DNA of 64,000 nt from Candidatus Altimarinota bacterium (GCA_025210615.1 JAOARJ010000004.1:1-64000), one strand, 5' to 3'. Positions 1-9,581 are shown, numbered from the stretch's first letter. A program made the numbers and translations. Notes: generated from the sequence alone by a model not told the origin.

Positions 1-474
1 GCATTGACCGATAATATCAGCAATGGTCATTAGTAAAACTAGAATAACCAAAATCAATAATATCGAATTTGTTGGCCCTACAACCCCTGTAAGGATAAAG
101 ATCCAAAACAAGGGAACGTCGGTAATTTTATCTGCCTTAGCATCTAAGATCGCGCCCTCGTCAGAGACCAGTCCACAAGCGCGAGCGACAATACCATCGG
201 TACCATCGCTAGCGAAAAGAGCTACATAGATCAAAAGCAAATATGAAAATGCCTCTGGATATGCCTCGTAGTTTTTATTAAGGCAGAACCAGAAAGTTAC
301 AAAATGTAATGGAATTGAGAAATAAATTCTCATCCGACTTATAGTATTCGGGTGGAAGAGCTTGTGATTCCTCACAAATTTCCTAACCATTTTGAACCTC
401 AGCAGAACCCAAACTAATGGATTCAACATAACGTAAATCATCAGCCCGTATTGGGCTTCCTGTAAAAGTGTCAT
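1..474 (-). CDS. CDP-alcohol phosphatidyltransferase (partial, UGA-free)
   Basis: Membrane enzyme of phospholipid head-group synthesis (PgsA/PssA-type family), cut at its C-terminus by the window edge; 158 residues are visible. The full family signature D-x2-DG-x2-AR-x8-G-x3-D-x3-D is present at residues 90-115 (SDGTDGIVAR, then GAILDAKAD), followed by a hydrophobic membrane segment. The start is set by a textbook Shine-Dalgarno, GAGGAGGTG, just before the ATG. Every glycine is GGN and no UGA occurs, and base composition is visibly less AT-rich than its neighbours. This contrasts with the UGA-rich genes around it and suggests horizontal acquisition or a gene kept readable in the standard code. 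The exact lipid product cannot be told from sequence. Confidence 0.88.
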   Translation of the reverse strand, partial: MTLLQEAQYGLMIYVMLNPLVWVLLRFKMVRKFVRNHKLFHPNTISRMRIYFSIPLHFVTFWFCLNKNYEAYPEAFSYLLLIYVALFASDGTDGIVARACGLVSDEGAILDAKADKITDVPLFWIFILTGVVGPTNSILLILVILVLLMTIADIIGQC

Positions 475-532
475 TCCGCACCTCCTCGTGCTTGATTTTT
501 TAATTTGTTTTTGTTTCAGTAACTGTATATAT

Positions 533-560
533 TTTATACTTATGTAATATTTTTTGTCAA
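533..560 (-). promoter_or_regulatory. Sigma70-type promoter of the phosphatidyltransferase gene
   Basis: On the minus strand TTGACA is followed after 16 bases by TATAAA, and the GAGGAGGTG ribosome site lies about 50 bases further down. The promoter sits just after the dnaN terminator, so the gene has its own transcript. Confidence 0.65.
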
Positions 561-571
561 CTCTTTTTAAG

Positions 572-611
572 TAAAAAAATAACTAGATTTGCTTCTTAAG
601 TTAACCTAGTT
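572..611 (-). terminator. Terminator of dnaN
   Basis: Inverted repeat AACTAG / CTAGTT with a long loop, followed on the minus strand by TTATTTTTTT. It lies directly after the dnaN stop codon and before the next promoter. The stem is short, so this is moderate evidence. Confidence 0.5.
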
Positions 612-627
612 CTTTAATTTATAAAAT

Positions 628-1758
628 TTATATTTTTAATGGCATTATAATATGCTTAAATTCTCATTGTTTTTTCTTATCTTCTTCTTTTTCATAAATC
701 GGCTTTATCATTATTGGTGACAGAGCTGACTCAAATGATACTGAAATATGAGTTGTTTCTATCGTTTCTAAAACTTCTTGCATATATTGAGAATTTACTC
801 AAACTGTGCTATCCTCCCCTTCTATACTACCTGTCAAATCTAGTTTTCATTCTCAAATTTGAGTTTCATTAGTTTCCATTAAAATTCATTGTTCACTAGA
901 AAAACTCATTCTCACAGAATAATTATTTTCTTTACTGATAAGATTAATTTTTTTAAGAGCTTGAATTAAATCTACTCTATTTATAACAGCTTTTGTAGAA
1001 TAAGAAGTTGGGAAAAAATTTGAATAATCTGGGAATTTCCCGTTTAATAATCTTGAATAAAGTTTTGTATTTCAGAAAATAAAAGCAACTTGATTTTGAC
1101 CAGTTATTACTTTTATATCATCTCAAGCATCTATAAGAGTTCTTAATTCTCTAGCTGTTTTACTAGGAATTATTTGAGCAAAATCATCTTTAATTTCACT
1201 ATTTAATTCTAATTTATATTCAGATAGTCTGAAACTATCAGTTGAAGCTAAAGCTATATTTTGTTTATCTAAATTTAAATAAATTCAAGCTAAAGTTGGT
1301 CTAATATTTCATTCTGCTGCTGAGAATAAAGTTTTTTCAATTCATTTTTTTAAAATATTACTATCAATATTAAATGAATTTACCTCTTTTATAACAGGAA
1401 TTAAAGGAAAATCACTCGCTGGAATTCATTTTATTTTTACATCACTAGATACAGTTTTTAAAATCAAATTATCTCCAGAAGTTAATTCTATACTTATATT
1501 ATCTTCGCTTACTAGTCATACATAACTTGTGAATAATTTACTAGGCACAGAAAATTCTCCTTCTACATCAATGCTTACTCCTTCAGTAATCACGTGTTCA
1601 ATCGCCATTTCTAAATTATTTGCCGTTAATAATATAGAATTATAGTTGGCTTTGATTAAAATATTTTCTAAAATTGGTGTTGCTCATACACTTGCTGTTG
1701 CGTGGTTTACTATATCTAAACCTTTTTTTAATGTTAAAGTATCAATAGAAAATCTCAT
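628..1758 (-). CDS. dnaN: DNA polymerase III beta subunit (sliding clamp)
   Basis: Ring-shaped clamp that tethers the replicative polymerase to DNA. The gene is 376 codons, the usual size for the family. The N-terminus (MRFSIDTLTL, then LENILIKA and LLTANNLEMAI) matches domain I of DnaN, and the C-terminus HIIMPLKI matches the family's terminal MPM/MPL strand. UGA codons fall on glycines, for example in SVGATPILEN. It is read divergently from the exonuclease gene at 1901; the 142 bases between them are nearly pure A/T and show no cluster of DnaA boxes. Nearness to dnaN can mean nearness to an origin, but no origin is visible here. Confidence 0.93.
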
Positions 1759-1900
1759 TTTTTAATCTAGTTTAAACAAATATTTTAAAAATAATTTTTT
1801 TTTAGTATAACGCATTCATAATTAAAATCAATAAAAAATTTTAAATTATGTTAAAAATTATTATACTTATACTAAATTATTTAATAAAAAGTATAAAATT

Positions 1901-2620
1901 ATGATATTTTTAGACGTAGAAACTTCTGGTTTTACAAAAAATAAAATTATAGAATTAGCTTATATAAAACAAGAATTATTAAAAAATAATGAGAATAATA
2001 AAGAAGAAAGATTTGAAAAAAGATATTGATTAGAATTTTGAGAAAAAATAGAATTAGAAGCAATGGCTATTCATCATATAACAGATGAAATGATAGAAGA
2101 TTTACCTATTTTTGAAAAAGATGAAAACTATAATAATTTAATTAATATTTTAAAAAACGATATTTTTGTAGCTCATAATACAAATTTTGATTATCGCGAA
2201 GTTTTAAATGGCATATATAATATAGAAATAGAAAATAGAATTTGCACTTTAAAATTAGCTAGAAGATTATTACCAAAACTACCAAAGCATAGCCTGCAAT
2301 ATTTAAGATATTATTTCAAATTAGATTTCGGAGAAAAAATAGACCCGCACGCGGCTTTAAGCGATGTTATAGTTCTAAAATGAGTATTTTATAAACTCCT
2401 TGAAATAGCTAGACTTGCTTTCCCCAATAAATCTGATGAAGAAATTATAGAGGCTTTTATAAAATTAGAAAAAGAACCTTGTTTATTATATAGTGTTGAA
2501 TTTTGAAAATATAAATGAAGTAAATGGTCAGATATTCCAAAAGATTATTTAGACTGGATAGTTAAGTCTAATCAATTTGATGAAGATATTGTCCATACAG
2601 CAAAACATTATTTAAAATAA
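1901..2620 (+). CDS. DnaQ-like 3'-5' exonuclease with C-terminal DUF3820-like domain
   Basis: Predicted 239-residue DEDDh exonuclease of the polymerase III epsilon / RNase T superfamily. Exo I is FLDVETSG at residues 3-10, Exo II is AHNTNFD in the middle, and Exo III carries HAALSDV with the catalytic His and Asp. The last ~50 residues (FGKYKGSKWSDIPKDYL) resemble the DUF3820 module often fused to such exonucleases. It may act in proofreading or in DNA/RNA trimming; its own operon-less position gives no further hint. The start ATG follows an A/T-only leader without a ribosome site. A strong hairpin terminator follows the stop codon. Confidence 0.85.
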
Positions 2621-2629
2621 AAAATTTAA

Positions 2630-2755
2630 ACAAAAGGAAACCTAGTATTTGTTCTAATACTAGGCTTTTTGAGCGACTCCCTGCTCACAAACTAGCCTCC
2701 CCAGTAACTAGCAAGAAGCAAGGAGCCTAAGGTCTCTGAACCTACAAAGACCTTT
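2630..2755 (-). ncRNA. Candidate structured RNA C (two hairpins plus terminator)
   Basis: No conserved coding frame. Read on the minus strand from a promoter at 2761-2787, it contains a hairpin AAGGTCT / AGACCTT (2729-2754), a three-part stem pairing CTCC, TGCT and CTAG with CTAG, AGCA and GGAG (2677-2724), and the hairpin terminator at 2641-2664. It carries GTTTGTGAG in single-stranded context, a string also present in candidate RNA B. It does not show the conserved cores of tmRNA, RNase P RNA or SRP RNA. Identity unknown. Confidence 0.45.
2641..2670. terminator. Bidirectional terminator
   Basis: Perfect 9-bp stem CCTAGTATT / AATACTAGG with a 6-base loop, followed by CTTTTT on the plus strand and by TTTCCTTTTG on the minus strand. 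It ends the exonuclease transcript and probably the minus-strand RNA at 2630-2755. Confidence 0.85.
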
Positions 2756-2760
2756 ACGGC

Positions 2761-2787
2761 ATTATACCCAATAAAAAACAAAATCAA
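2761..2787 (-). promoter_or_regulatory. Promoter of candidate RNA C
   Basis: Minus strand TTGATT, 15-base spacer, TATAAT. The spacer is short, so the call is weaker than for RNAs A and B. Confidence 0.4.
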
Positions 2788-3035
2788 AAAGAAAAATCCG
2801 GCAAATATTCTACTTTCTAACTATTTTGGTTAGATTTCAAATATCATGCCGGATATTGTTTTTTATGATATCCGTTCATTCATTCGGAGGGGTCGGGGAG
2901 GTGGAGTGAATGAACAAACGGATACCAATTTTTTGGGAGTGATGTATTCCCAAATATTTTGTTTTGCCTAAGTAATCTTTCTTCCGTTTTTAGCCGATCA
3001 TCTAAAAATAAAAGAAGATACTTAAACAAAACAAG
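2786..3035 (-). ncRNA. Candidate structured RNA A
   Basis: About 250 bases without a credible gene, read on the minus strand from the promoter at 3042-3069. Successive stems: a long imperfect stem 2961-2983 / 3010-3032 (core TTTTGCCTAAGTA with TACTTAAACAAAA), TTTGGGA / TCCCAAA at 2932-2954, TATCCGTT...AACGGATA at 2869-2924, and ATCCGGCA / TGCCGGAT at 2796-2854 followed by TTTTTCTTTTT, a convincing intrinsic terminator. The loop of the 2869-2924 hairpin is C-rich and contains CCACCTCCCC and CCCCTCC, i.e. anti-Shine-Dalgarno-like. Function unknown; regulatory RNA is the simplest reading. Confidence 0.55.
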
Positions 3036-3041
3036 AGCGTG

Positions 3042-3069
3042 ATTTTATGAAAATTTTTCTATTTGTCAA
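3042..3069 (-). promoter_or_regulatory. Promoter of candidate RNA A (copy of the RNA B promoter)
   Basis: Minus strand TTGACA, 16-base spacer, TAAAAT. The string AAAACTTTTGACAAATA around the -35 is the same as in the promoter at 3624-3651, showing a duplicated promoter. Confidence 0.7.
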
Positions 3070-3079
3070 AAGTTTTTAG

Positions 3080-3617
3080 AAATAAAAAATCCGACCTATG
3101 TTTATACATATCTCGGATAATATTTTTTGGAAACTCCCTCAGCCATTCCTCACAAACAGCCAAGGGAGTCATGAGAAAGGCGGAGTACCAAGTTGTTGCG
3201 GACTTGGTACTCCTCAATTAGGAGATTTACAAAAATTTTTTAAGGAAGACTTAGCGCGACGGCCAGACAACACTAAGCCTTCCTTTTTTTCAGCTTCTTG
3301 TCACTATCGCGACAACGAGACAGAAGCCCAATAAAATCTCAAGAGAACCTTACACAACCGGGGAAAGCCATGCAAGGTTCTCCTTCGAGGTAAGGTCGCC
3401 AAAAATTTTAAAAAGGTCCTCCTCTTTTTTTATAAGGAGCAGGGTACCACAAACCGAGGAGGACCTAGATAAGAAATTTTCATAGTTATACCAGCAATTG
3501 TTTTTAACAACACTAGTATTTTCCCTTTTAATTTGGGAGGAGGAAGAGTCATCTGCCTTTCGCCGACAATACAGACAACTCTTCCCCAACCACTAACACC
3601 AAAGGGAGTCTATAAGC
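3080..3617 (-). ncRNA. Candidate structured RNA B (about nine consecutive hairpins)
   Basis: About 540 bases read on the minus strand from the promoter at 3624-3651. Consecutive, mutually unrelated stems: 3542-3555/3572-3585 (GGAAGAGT...ACTCTTCC), 3415-3424/3456-3465 (GGTCCTCCTC/GAGGAGGACC), 3343-3351/3374-3382 (GAGAACCTT/AAGGTTCTC), 3293-3298/3322-3327, 3242-3254/3273-3285 (AAGGAAGACTTAG with CTAAGCCTTCCTT), a perfect 12-bp stem 3182-3193/3202-3213, 3133-3139/3163-3169, and a terminator stem ATCCGA/TCGGAT at 3089-3118 followed by TTTTTTATTTC. Base composition is much richer in GC than the neighbouring genes. Short open frames exist but simply run through the stems and resemble nothing known. 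Confidence 0.55.
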
Positions 3618-3623
3618 AAATGA

Positions 3624-3651
3624 ATTATAAAAATATTTTTTTATTTGTCAA
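3624..3651 (-). promoter_or_regulatory. Promoter of candidate RNA B
   Basis: Minus strand TTGACA, 16-base spacer, perfect TATAAT, lying just after the engB stop codon. It matches the promoter at 3042-3069 over most of its length. Confidence 0.75.
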
Positions 3652-3677
3652 AAGTTTTTATTTTTTCTCTTTTTATA

Positions 3678-4265
3678 CTAATCTAATAAATGAAAAATTG
3701 CATTTAATAATTCTTTATGATTCTTCCCTGTTTTAGCACTATAAGTAACAATAGTTTGTCAGAAAAATTTTTCTTTAGCTATTTTTTTGGCCTTAGCTAA
3801 TTCTGATTGTTTTAATTTATCTACTTTATTTAAAACTATCACAGCAGGAATTTGAAGCTCACTCAAGAAATAAAACATATCAATATCATGCTCAGTTGGT
3901 CATACTTTAGCGTCTAAAATAATCACAACTTTTTTAATATTTTCTCAAATATGAGCGATATAATCTGTTATAATTTTATCTATTTTTTCTCTTTGGCTTT
4001 CACTTACTTTAGCAAATCAATATCAAGGTAAGTCCACAAAATAATATTTTTTATTAAGCAAAAATAAATTCGCATGTTTTGTATGACCTGGCTTTGAAGA
4101 AGTTTTTACCAAACTTTTACTTTCAAAAATCGCATTTAAAATAGATGATTTTCATACATTTGACCTCCCTACAAAACATACTTCTGGTTTAGGTTTTCAA
4201 GGAGTAAAAGTTAGTTCAGATGAGCTTGTCACAGATTTTATAAATTCAACACTTTTTATCTTCAT
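3678..4265 (-). CDS. engB: Ribosome-biogenesis GTP-binding protein EngB/YihA
   Basis: Small GTPase needed for late assembly of the large ribosomal subunit. The 195-residue length fits the family. Walker A GRSNVGKSS is at residues 33-41, G3 DLPGYGFA near residue 78, and G4 NKVDK follows. The second Gly of the Walker A is encoded by UGA, which is direct proof of the recoding: a Trp or stop there would destroy the GTPase. Starts with an A/T leader and no ribosome site. Downstream on the same strand lie the candidate structured RNAs, which have their own promoters. Confidence 0.95.
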
Positions 4266-4368
4266 TTTGTATAATTTTTAAATAAATATTACTTTTATTA
4301 TATAAAACTTTGTGAAAAATGAAATTTTTTGTTATAATAAAGTTAATTATAAATTATAAAAAAATCTT

Positions 4369-5505
4369 ATGATTAATAAAAAACAAAAAGTAAACGCAGC
4401 TACAAGCTATTTCTTTATGGCAATATTTTTTCTACTGCCATCTAAAAATTCTAATATAAAAAATAAATTTGTAATTTCTCACGCAAAAAGTGCCCTGTTT
4501 TTACAAATTATGCTAATAGTAAGTTACATAATTTTTATCCATTTGGGATATTTTAAAGAATTCAGAATTCTGTGACAAAATTTAAACGATATTTTAATGA
4601 TAATATCAAGTGTGATTATTTTATTTATGATGTGAGCTTGAATGTTTAGAGCAAATACTTGAGAATACTTTTCTGTTTTTAAAAATATAAATTTTAAAAA
4701 TGGCGAAGCTATTTTATGAAAACAAACAAAAGTTTATACAGAAAAAGATAAATTATTCACTATTTTAACTTATATTCCTTTCTTGTGAATACTTATTAAT
4801 AAAAACTGAAATGATGAACCTAATTTTTCTATTTCAAAATTTTCGTCATTAATTTGAATTATTTTTGCAATTTTATTTATGTGGTGAGCAAATAATGCAA
4901 TCAATTTATCAATTTTATTCTATTTAATTTTCGTTATATTTATTGGATTATTTCTATTTATTAAAGAAGAATTATTGTTTTTTAATCTAAATATTCCTAC
5001 TATAAAAGATATTTATCTTAATTTTATAACTAGTTTAGTTTATATAAGAAATTTAATTTTTTCTAAACAATTTATAGAATATAAAAATTTAAAAATAAAA
5101 TTAGCTGAATTTCTAGATAATAAAGGGGTAGAAGATAAAAAGTTATTAGAACAAAAAAATAAATGTGAGATAAATAATAAGTTATTTTATATCCCTATTT
5201 TTAATATATTTTGACTAGTTTTTCTAAAAACTAACGCAAAAAATCACATAATTTCTTGATTAATTATTACAATAATTTTAGTACTATTATATATTTTTAA
5301 TTTAACTAATTATAGCTTATTTATGGTATTTTTTATCTGTTATTGAATAGCTAATAATGAAAAACTTGAATATAAAATTCCATTTGTTTTTGATATTTAT
5401 GCGCTACTCGCAAGTATATTAATAAGCATCAAAAATTTATGAAAAAAAGCGAAAGAAAAAAGCGTTACGAAAGAATCTTCAATGAAAGTTTGAGAGAATA
5501 AATAA
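4369..5505 (+). CDS. Multi-pass membrane protein, unknown function
   Basis: 378 residues with roughly eight to ten hydrophobic segments in two blocks, separated by a hydrophilic stretch near residues 245-275 (KNLKIKLAEF, LEQKNKCEIN). The N-terminal part (KNKFVISHAKSALFLQI) recalls small membrane families such as DUF4870/Tic20-like proteins, but this is not firm. UGA-encoded glycines occur throughout the membrane segments. It stands alone, followed by two GC-rich hairpins at 5528-5593 that separate it from the convergent rsmE. No catalytic motif is visible. Confidence 0.7.
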
Positions 5506-5527
5506 TGTTTTAATCAAGCTCTGCTTT

Positions 5528-5593
5528 AGCGTTTGGCTCTACAATATATTCGAAAGAAGCCAAACGCTCTGTGGCTCGGCTAAAAGCCGAGCC
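5528..5593. repeat. Pair of perfect GC-rich hairpins between convergent genes
   Basis: First stem AGCGTTTGGCT / AGCCAAACGCT (5528-5538 with 5558-5568, 11 bp), second stem GGCTCGGC / GCCGAGCC (5573-5580 with 5586-5593, loop TAAAA). Neither is followed by a T tract. They sit between the ends of the membrane-protein gene and rsmE and may work as transcription stops or RNA 3'-end protectors. A similar hairpin pair occurs at 15459-15514. Confidence 0.75.
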
Positions 5594-5610
5594 AAATTCA
5601 GTAGTAATTA

Positions 5611-6312
5611 CTAAATTATATTATTCTGAATTATATAAAAACTTGCTGTTATTGAAGCCGTTTCTATTCTCAAAATATTTCCTCATAAATATATCCCCTC
5701 TCATCAATTTTTCTTAAACTGCTCTATTTCTTCACCACTAAATCATCATTCAGGTCAAACTAATAAATCTATTTTTTCATTATTTTTTATTTGCGAAATA
5801 TGCTTACTATCAATATCTTTTGTATGCAAAAAATAAAATTTTTCTAATTCTTTAAAATCTAATTTATCTATAAAACCTAGCTTTAATAAACCATTTCTAT
5901 TTGATTGCTCTGTCGCTTCTTTGATTATATTTTCTAGTCTAGCTTTTTTATTTTGTGATATTATTAATTTTTGGCTTCTTTCACTATTAAAAAAAGTTAT
6001 TTTATTTACTCAAACTTCCGTGCATTTTTGAATAATTAACTCTATTTTTGATAATTTATTTGGCAATGCTGAATATAAATTTAATTTAAAATTATTATTT
6101 TCTTTTTTTATCTTCTCTAACTTTTTTAACTCTATATTTTTTTTATTTATATTTATTATTTCATATATATTATCTACACTAGAATTCGGCTTAAATAAAA
6201 TAATTTTATCTCAAATCCTACCCCTTAAAACTTTAGATACCTGATGAATAAAATCTTTATCACTAATTATAATTTTATCTTGTAAATCTGAATTTATCAA
6301 AAATCTTTGCAT
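5611..6312 (-). CDS. rsmE: 16S rRNA (uracil1498-N3)-methyltransferase
   Basis: 233-residue SPOUT methyltransferase that modifies U1498 of 16S rRNA using S-adenosylmethionine. The knot signature is clear: LLVGPEGGFSGEEIEQF, and near the C-terminus LGGNILRIETASITA. Several of these glycines are UGA. The N-terminal PUA-like part (MQRFLINSD, VLRGRIGDKIILF) is also typical. Single gene, minus strand, convergent with the membrane protein upstream in coordinate order; divergent from the SanA-like gene at 6373. Confidence 0.92.
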
Positions 6313-6372
6313 ATTTTTTAATTATTTTTAAAATAAGTATTAAATTTACTGTATTATATAAAAGTTTTTTTA

Positions 6373-7041
6373 ATGAGCAAAAAAAAATTAATTATAAAAA
6401 TTATTTTTATTATCACAATCTTAATAATTATCTCTTCTATTTTTATAAATATTTGTATTATTAATAACGCTGAGAATAAGTTATATACAGCTGATAATGC
6501 GCCAAATATGCAAGTTTGATTAATTCTGTGAGCCTGAGTTATTCAAAATAATACAAAATTAAGTGATGTTTATAAAGATAGAGTTGATACTGCAATTAGT
6601 TTATATAAATCTTGAAAAATAAAAAAAATTTTAGTATCGTGAGATAATGGTGATAAAAGATATAATGAAGTTGAACCTGCTCGTGATTATTTGATAGATT
6701 CTTGAATAAATTCTGATGATATCTTTCTTGATTATGCTGGCTTTAGAACTTATGACAGTTTATACAGAGCTAGGGACGTTTTTAAAGTAAAAAAAGTAAA
6801 TATCATAACTCAAGAGTTTCATTTACCTAGAGCGATTTATTTATGTGAAAAAATGTGATTAAAATGCGTATGAACAAAAGCTGATTTGCATAAATATATA
6901 GCTGAAGACAGGAATAATTTTAGAGAATTTTTTGCTAGAGTAAAGTCTTTTATAGATATAGCAATAGATAAAAAACCTAAATTTTTAGGACCAGAAGTAA
7001 ATATAAATTGAGAATCTAATGCTTTTAAAACAAGCAGTTAA
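6373..7041 (+). CDS. SanA/YdcF-like DUF218 membrane-anchored protein
   Basis: 222 residues with one N-terminal membrane segment (about residues 7-29) and an extracytoplasmic DUF218 domain. Family motifs: VGLILGAGVIQNN at the first strand, KILVSGDNGD, and NIITQEFHLPRA. SanA of E. coli affects envelope integrity and vancomycin resistance; the biochemical activity of the family is not settled. Monocistronic, ended by the ACTAGT hairpin just downstream. Confidence 0.85.
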
Positions 7042-7051
7042 AAATCAAAAA

Positions 7052-7078
7052 AAACTAGTATTAACTAGTTTTTATTTT
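7052..7078. terminator. Bidirectional terminator
   Basis: Stem AAACTAGT / ACTAGTTT with a 4-base loop, T tract on the plus strand and A-rich 5' side giving a T tract on the other. Serves both the SanA-like gene and the convergent pilin gene. Confidence 0.75.
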
Positions 7079-8321
7079 ATCTGACATATAATCATACTTG
7101 ATAATTATTACTTGCTTCACAAACACTTTTTTCTAATCAAAACCTCGTACAATATTCTCAAGAACCTGAATCCCATCTTCAAAGTCATATATTATTTTTT
7201 GCTGTTTCTCAATCCTTATAAAACCAAAAATCAAATATATTTTTGTCTTCTCAAGTTTTATTTCTTATCCATCAATTTTTTCATATAAAATTATTATCCC
7301 AAGATGTTTTCAAAGTATAATCAGTATCTGTTATAAACCAAGCTCAAGTTTCATCATTTGTTTTAGTTTGTTGAACAGATAAATCCAAGTTTGTAATAGC
7401 CCACCTTATTTCATTATCACTATTTCTTTTTATTAGTCACATAACTTCTGTCTGTCAAATATCTCCATAGCGTTTTCAATTTTGATCTATTCAAGTCAAT
7501 GCTCAAGCACTTAATTCACTTGCTGTTCATCATTCGTTAGCACTAAATAAAGTCCAACCTCAACCATCTGTAGTCATATCACAATAAACCTCAAAAATAT
7601 TTCATTTATTTTCTATTAAATAATTTCAATCTTGATTCTTAAAACTCTCACTTCCATCTAAATAATTCTTACAACTACGCCCTATTCCCGCTTTATAAAT
7701 TTGGTCTAAATATTTTATTTGAGAAGACTCTAAAGTATTTCATTCTCATAATAATGCTTTATAATCAGTTGTCGTTTCTACTTCTATTTCAGCTCAAGAA
7801 GCTAATTTTTTTTGCGCTAATCCACTTGTGTTTTTATCTATTAGAACTCAAATAGGATTTCAAACCATAAATGGAATTTTTTTATTTTCATCTGGAATTA
7901 TTTCATATTGCGATACTGCTTTTTGGTCTTCTCATTCAAAAAAAGTCGTTAAAGCAAATTGGTCTTGAGTTACGTTAGTATTATATGAATAGAACTCTTG
8001 TGTTTTTGGGTCTATCATTTCTTTACTTAAATCTAAATTTTGTCTTACTAAAGTTCAAATATATCATTGATATCAAATAGTTGTAACTCATGATTTTATC
8101 TCAACATAATCATCAGGCTTTACTAATAATCCTGTTTCTGATTCATAAGCGAATAATCTTTTTTTTATATTATTTAAATCTGTAACTCTTCTAGCGTCCC
8201 TTGCTCATTCTCCGTATCAACTAAGAGCGATAAATCAAATAGTAGATAAAATAGCAATAACAGCTATAACAATAGATAATTCTACAAGCGTGAATCCAAA
8301 TTTTTTATTATTTTTTCTCAT
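7077..8321 (-). CDS. Type IV pilin-like protein with C-terminal fibrinogen-like domain
   Basis: 414 residues. The N-terminus is a class III signal peptide and pilin helix: KKFGFTLVELSIVIAVIAIL, with prepilin cleavage expected after the first Gly and Glu5 in place. The C-terminal half carries the fibrinogen-like motif IFEVYCDMTTDGGGWTLF (about residues 245-265) and ends with KNGWIRNK and F-W-F repeats typical of that fold. So a pilus subunit appears to present a sugar- or protein-binding head. The gene lies 26 bases after the PrsW-like protease gene on the same strand, suggesting co-transcription. No pilus assembly ATPase is in the window. Pilin plus fibrinogen head is an unusual fusion; an adhesin for host contact is my inference. 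Confidence 0.85.
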
Positions 8322-8347
8322 AATTTTTATATTTTTAATTATTTTTT

Positions 8348-9481
8348 TTAAATAATATTTTTTCTATCTAGATCTAAAATATTTCTAAATAAAATTATCG
8401 CTTTAAAATAAAATACAGCAAGTAATGCCGCAAATAAACTAAGCAAAATAAAATTCACTCAAGCTATAATATTAAAAAGAAAATGTGAAACTACTGCCAT
8501 TATAAACATTTGAATAATAATTTCAAGTCTAGAAAATTTACTTAAATTTAAATTAATATCACTCATATCACTATAAAAAATAATTTTTATAAACAAGTTA
8601 TTAAATATAAAATTTTTTAGTAAACTTATAAAACTAAATTTTTTATAATTAAAAGCAAGATTATCATTTATAAGCTGTTTATCTGCTATAAGTGAAGTTT
8701 GGAATCATCATTTTTTTTCTTCTTCTTTATTTATATTATTTTCATCTAAATTTTTAATATTCTTATTTTTATTATGCTCTAATTTTGTTTTATTTAAATT
8801 ACTATTAAAGAAAGCTAGGATAACTCAAACAGCAGTAATACCAGTAAAAATAATGTGCGCTAAATCAGAAATTAAAATTCTTCATATAAGCTGAGTATTA
8901 CTCTCACTTGCTATTCCAGAAGCTTCAAAACTATTCGCGAAATATAAAATATTTTCTATAAAGAAAAAACTTGCTGACACTATCAAAGCCAAAATAAATG
9001 CGTCGATAAAACCATCATAAGTCATTCTTTCATTTTCATAATATAGAAACATTTCAAGTAGTCAAAATTTCATAATTTCTTCTATCATCGCCTTTATAAA
9101 CACGCTTTCTAGATTCGCTCACAGATTCAAATAAATAAGATTACTTATAAGCATAAAAAATATTGCAAAAGCAAAAAATACCAGCGTCCTACTCATACTT
9201 TCTTTAAATACATCAAATCTTTCTATAATAAAAAACCAAAAAAACAGCGATAAAAATGAAATAATACTGCTAAGGATAAGAGCATCAATACTATAAGAAA
9301 AAGTCTTATTCAGAAATAAAACGACTAGTGAAATTATTCACACCAGAACAAACATAGAACCGATAAGATTTGTCGTTACAACTTGTTTATTATTTGGCGT
9401 TTTTATATTAAAAAACAGATAAAAAATAATTGTCAGACTTATAAGAATTCACACAATTATTTTTATAACTTCTATTTGCAT
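8348..9481 (-). CDS. PrsW-family intramembrane protease
   Basis: 377 residues, about nine membrane segments. The family's catalytic motifs are present in order: MIEEIMKFGLL (the EExxK motif), SASFFFIENILYF (the F-x3-EN motif) and LAHIIFTGITA (the His motif). PrsW members cut membrane-bound substrates such as anti-sigma factors; no anti-sigma gene is nearby. A long charged loop (about residues 240-275, rich in N, K, E) precedes the last membrane segments. First gene of a likely two-gene unit with the fibrinogen-like pilin. Confidence 0.85.
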
Positions 9482-9581
9482 AATGCGATATTTAAAAATA
9501 TTTTCTCATATTATATAGTTTTTTATTTATTTCACAAAATTTATTTTTTTATAATATTTTTTTATTTATTTAATATAAAAT

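Noticed and set aside
2630-3617. tmRNA, RNase P RNA, SRP RNA or 6S RNA as identity of the structured block
   Set aside because: The conserved cores (tRNA-like ends with TTCGA, GAGGAAAGTCC, the SRP GGAA tetraloop with AGCAG) were not found on either strand. A covariance-model search is needed to be sure.
2630-3660. CRISPR array
   Set aside because: The stems differ from each other; there are no equal direct repeats with spacers and no cas genes.
3098-3736. Short open frames in the hairpin block (68-79 codons on either strand)
   Set aside because: They run through the arms of hairpins, have no ribosome site or recognisable sequence, and contradict each other on opposite strands.
4369-5505. 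Assignment of the multi-pass membrane protein to a transporter family
   Set aside because: No signature motif could be found; only hydrophobicity is clear.
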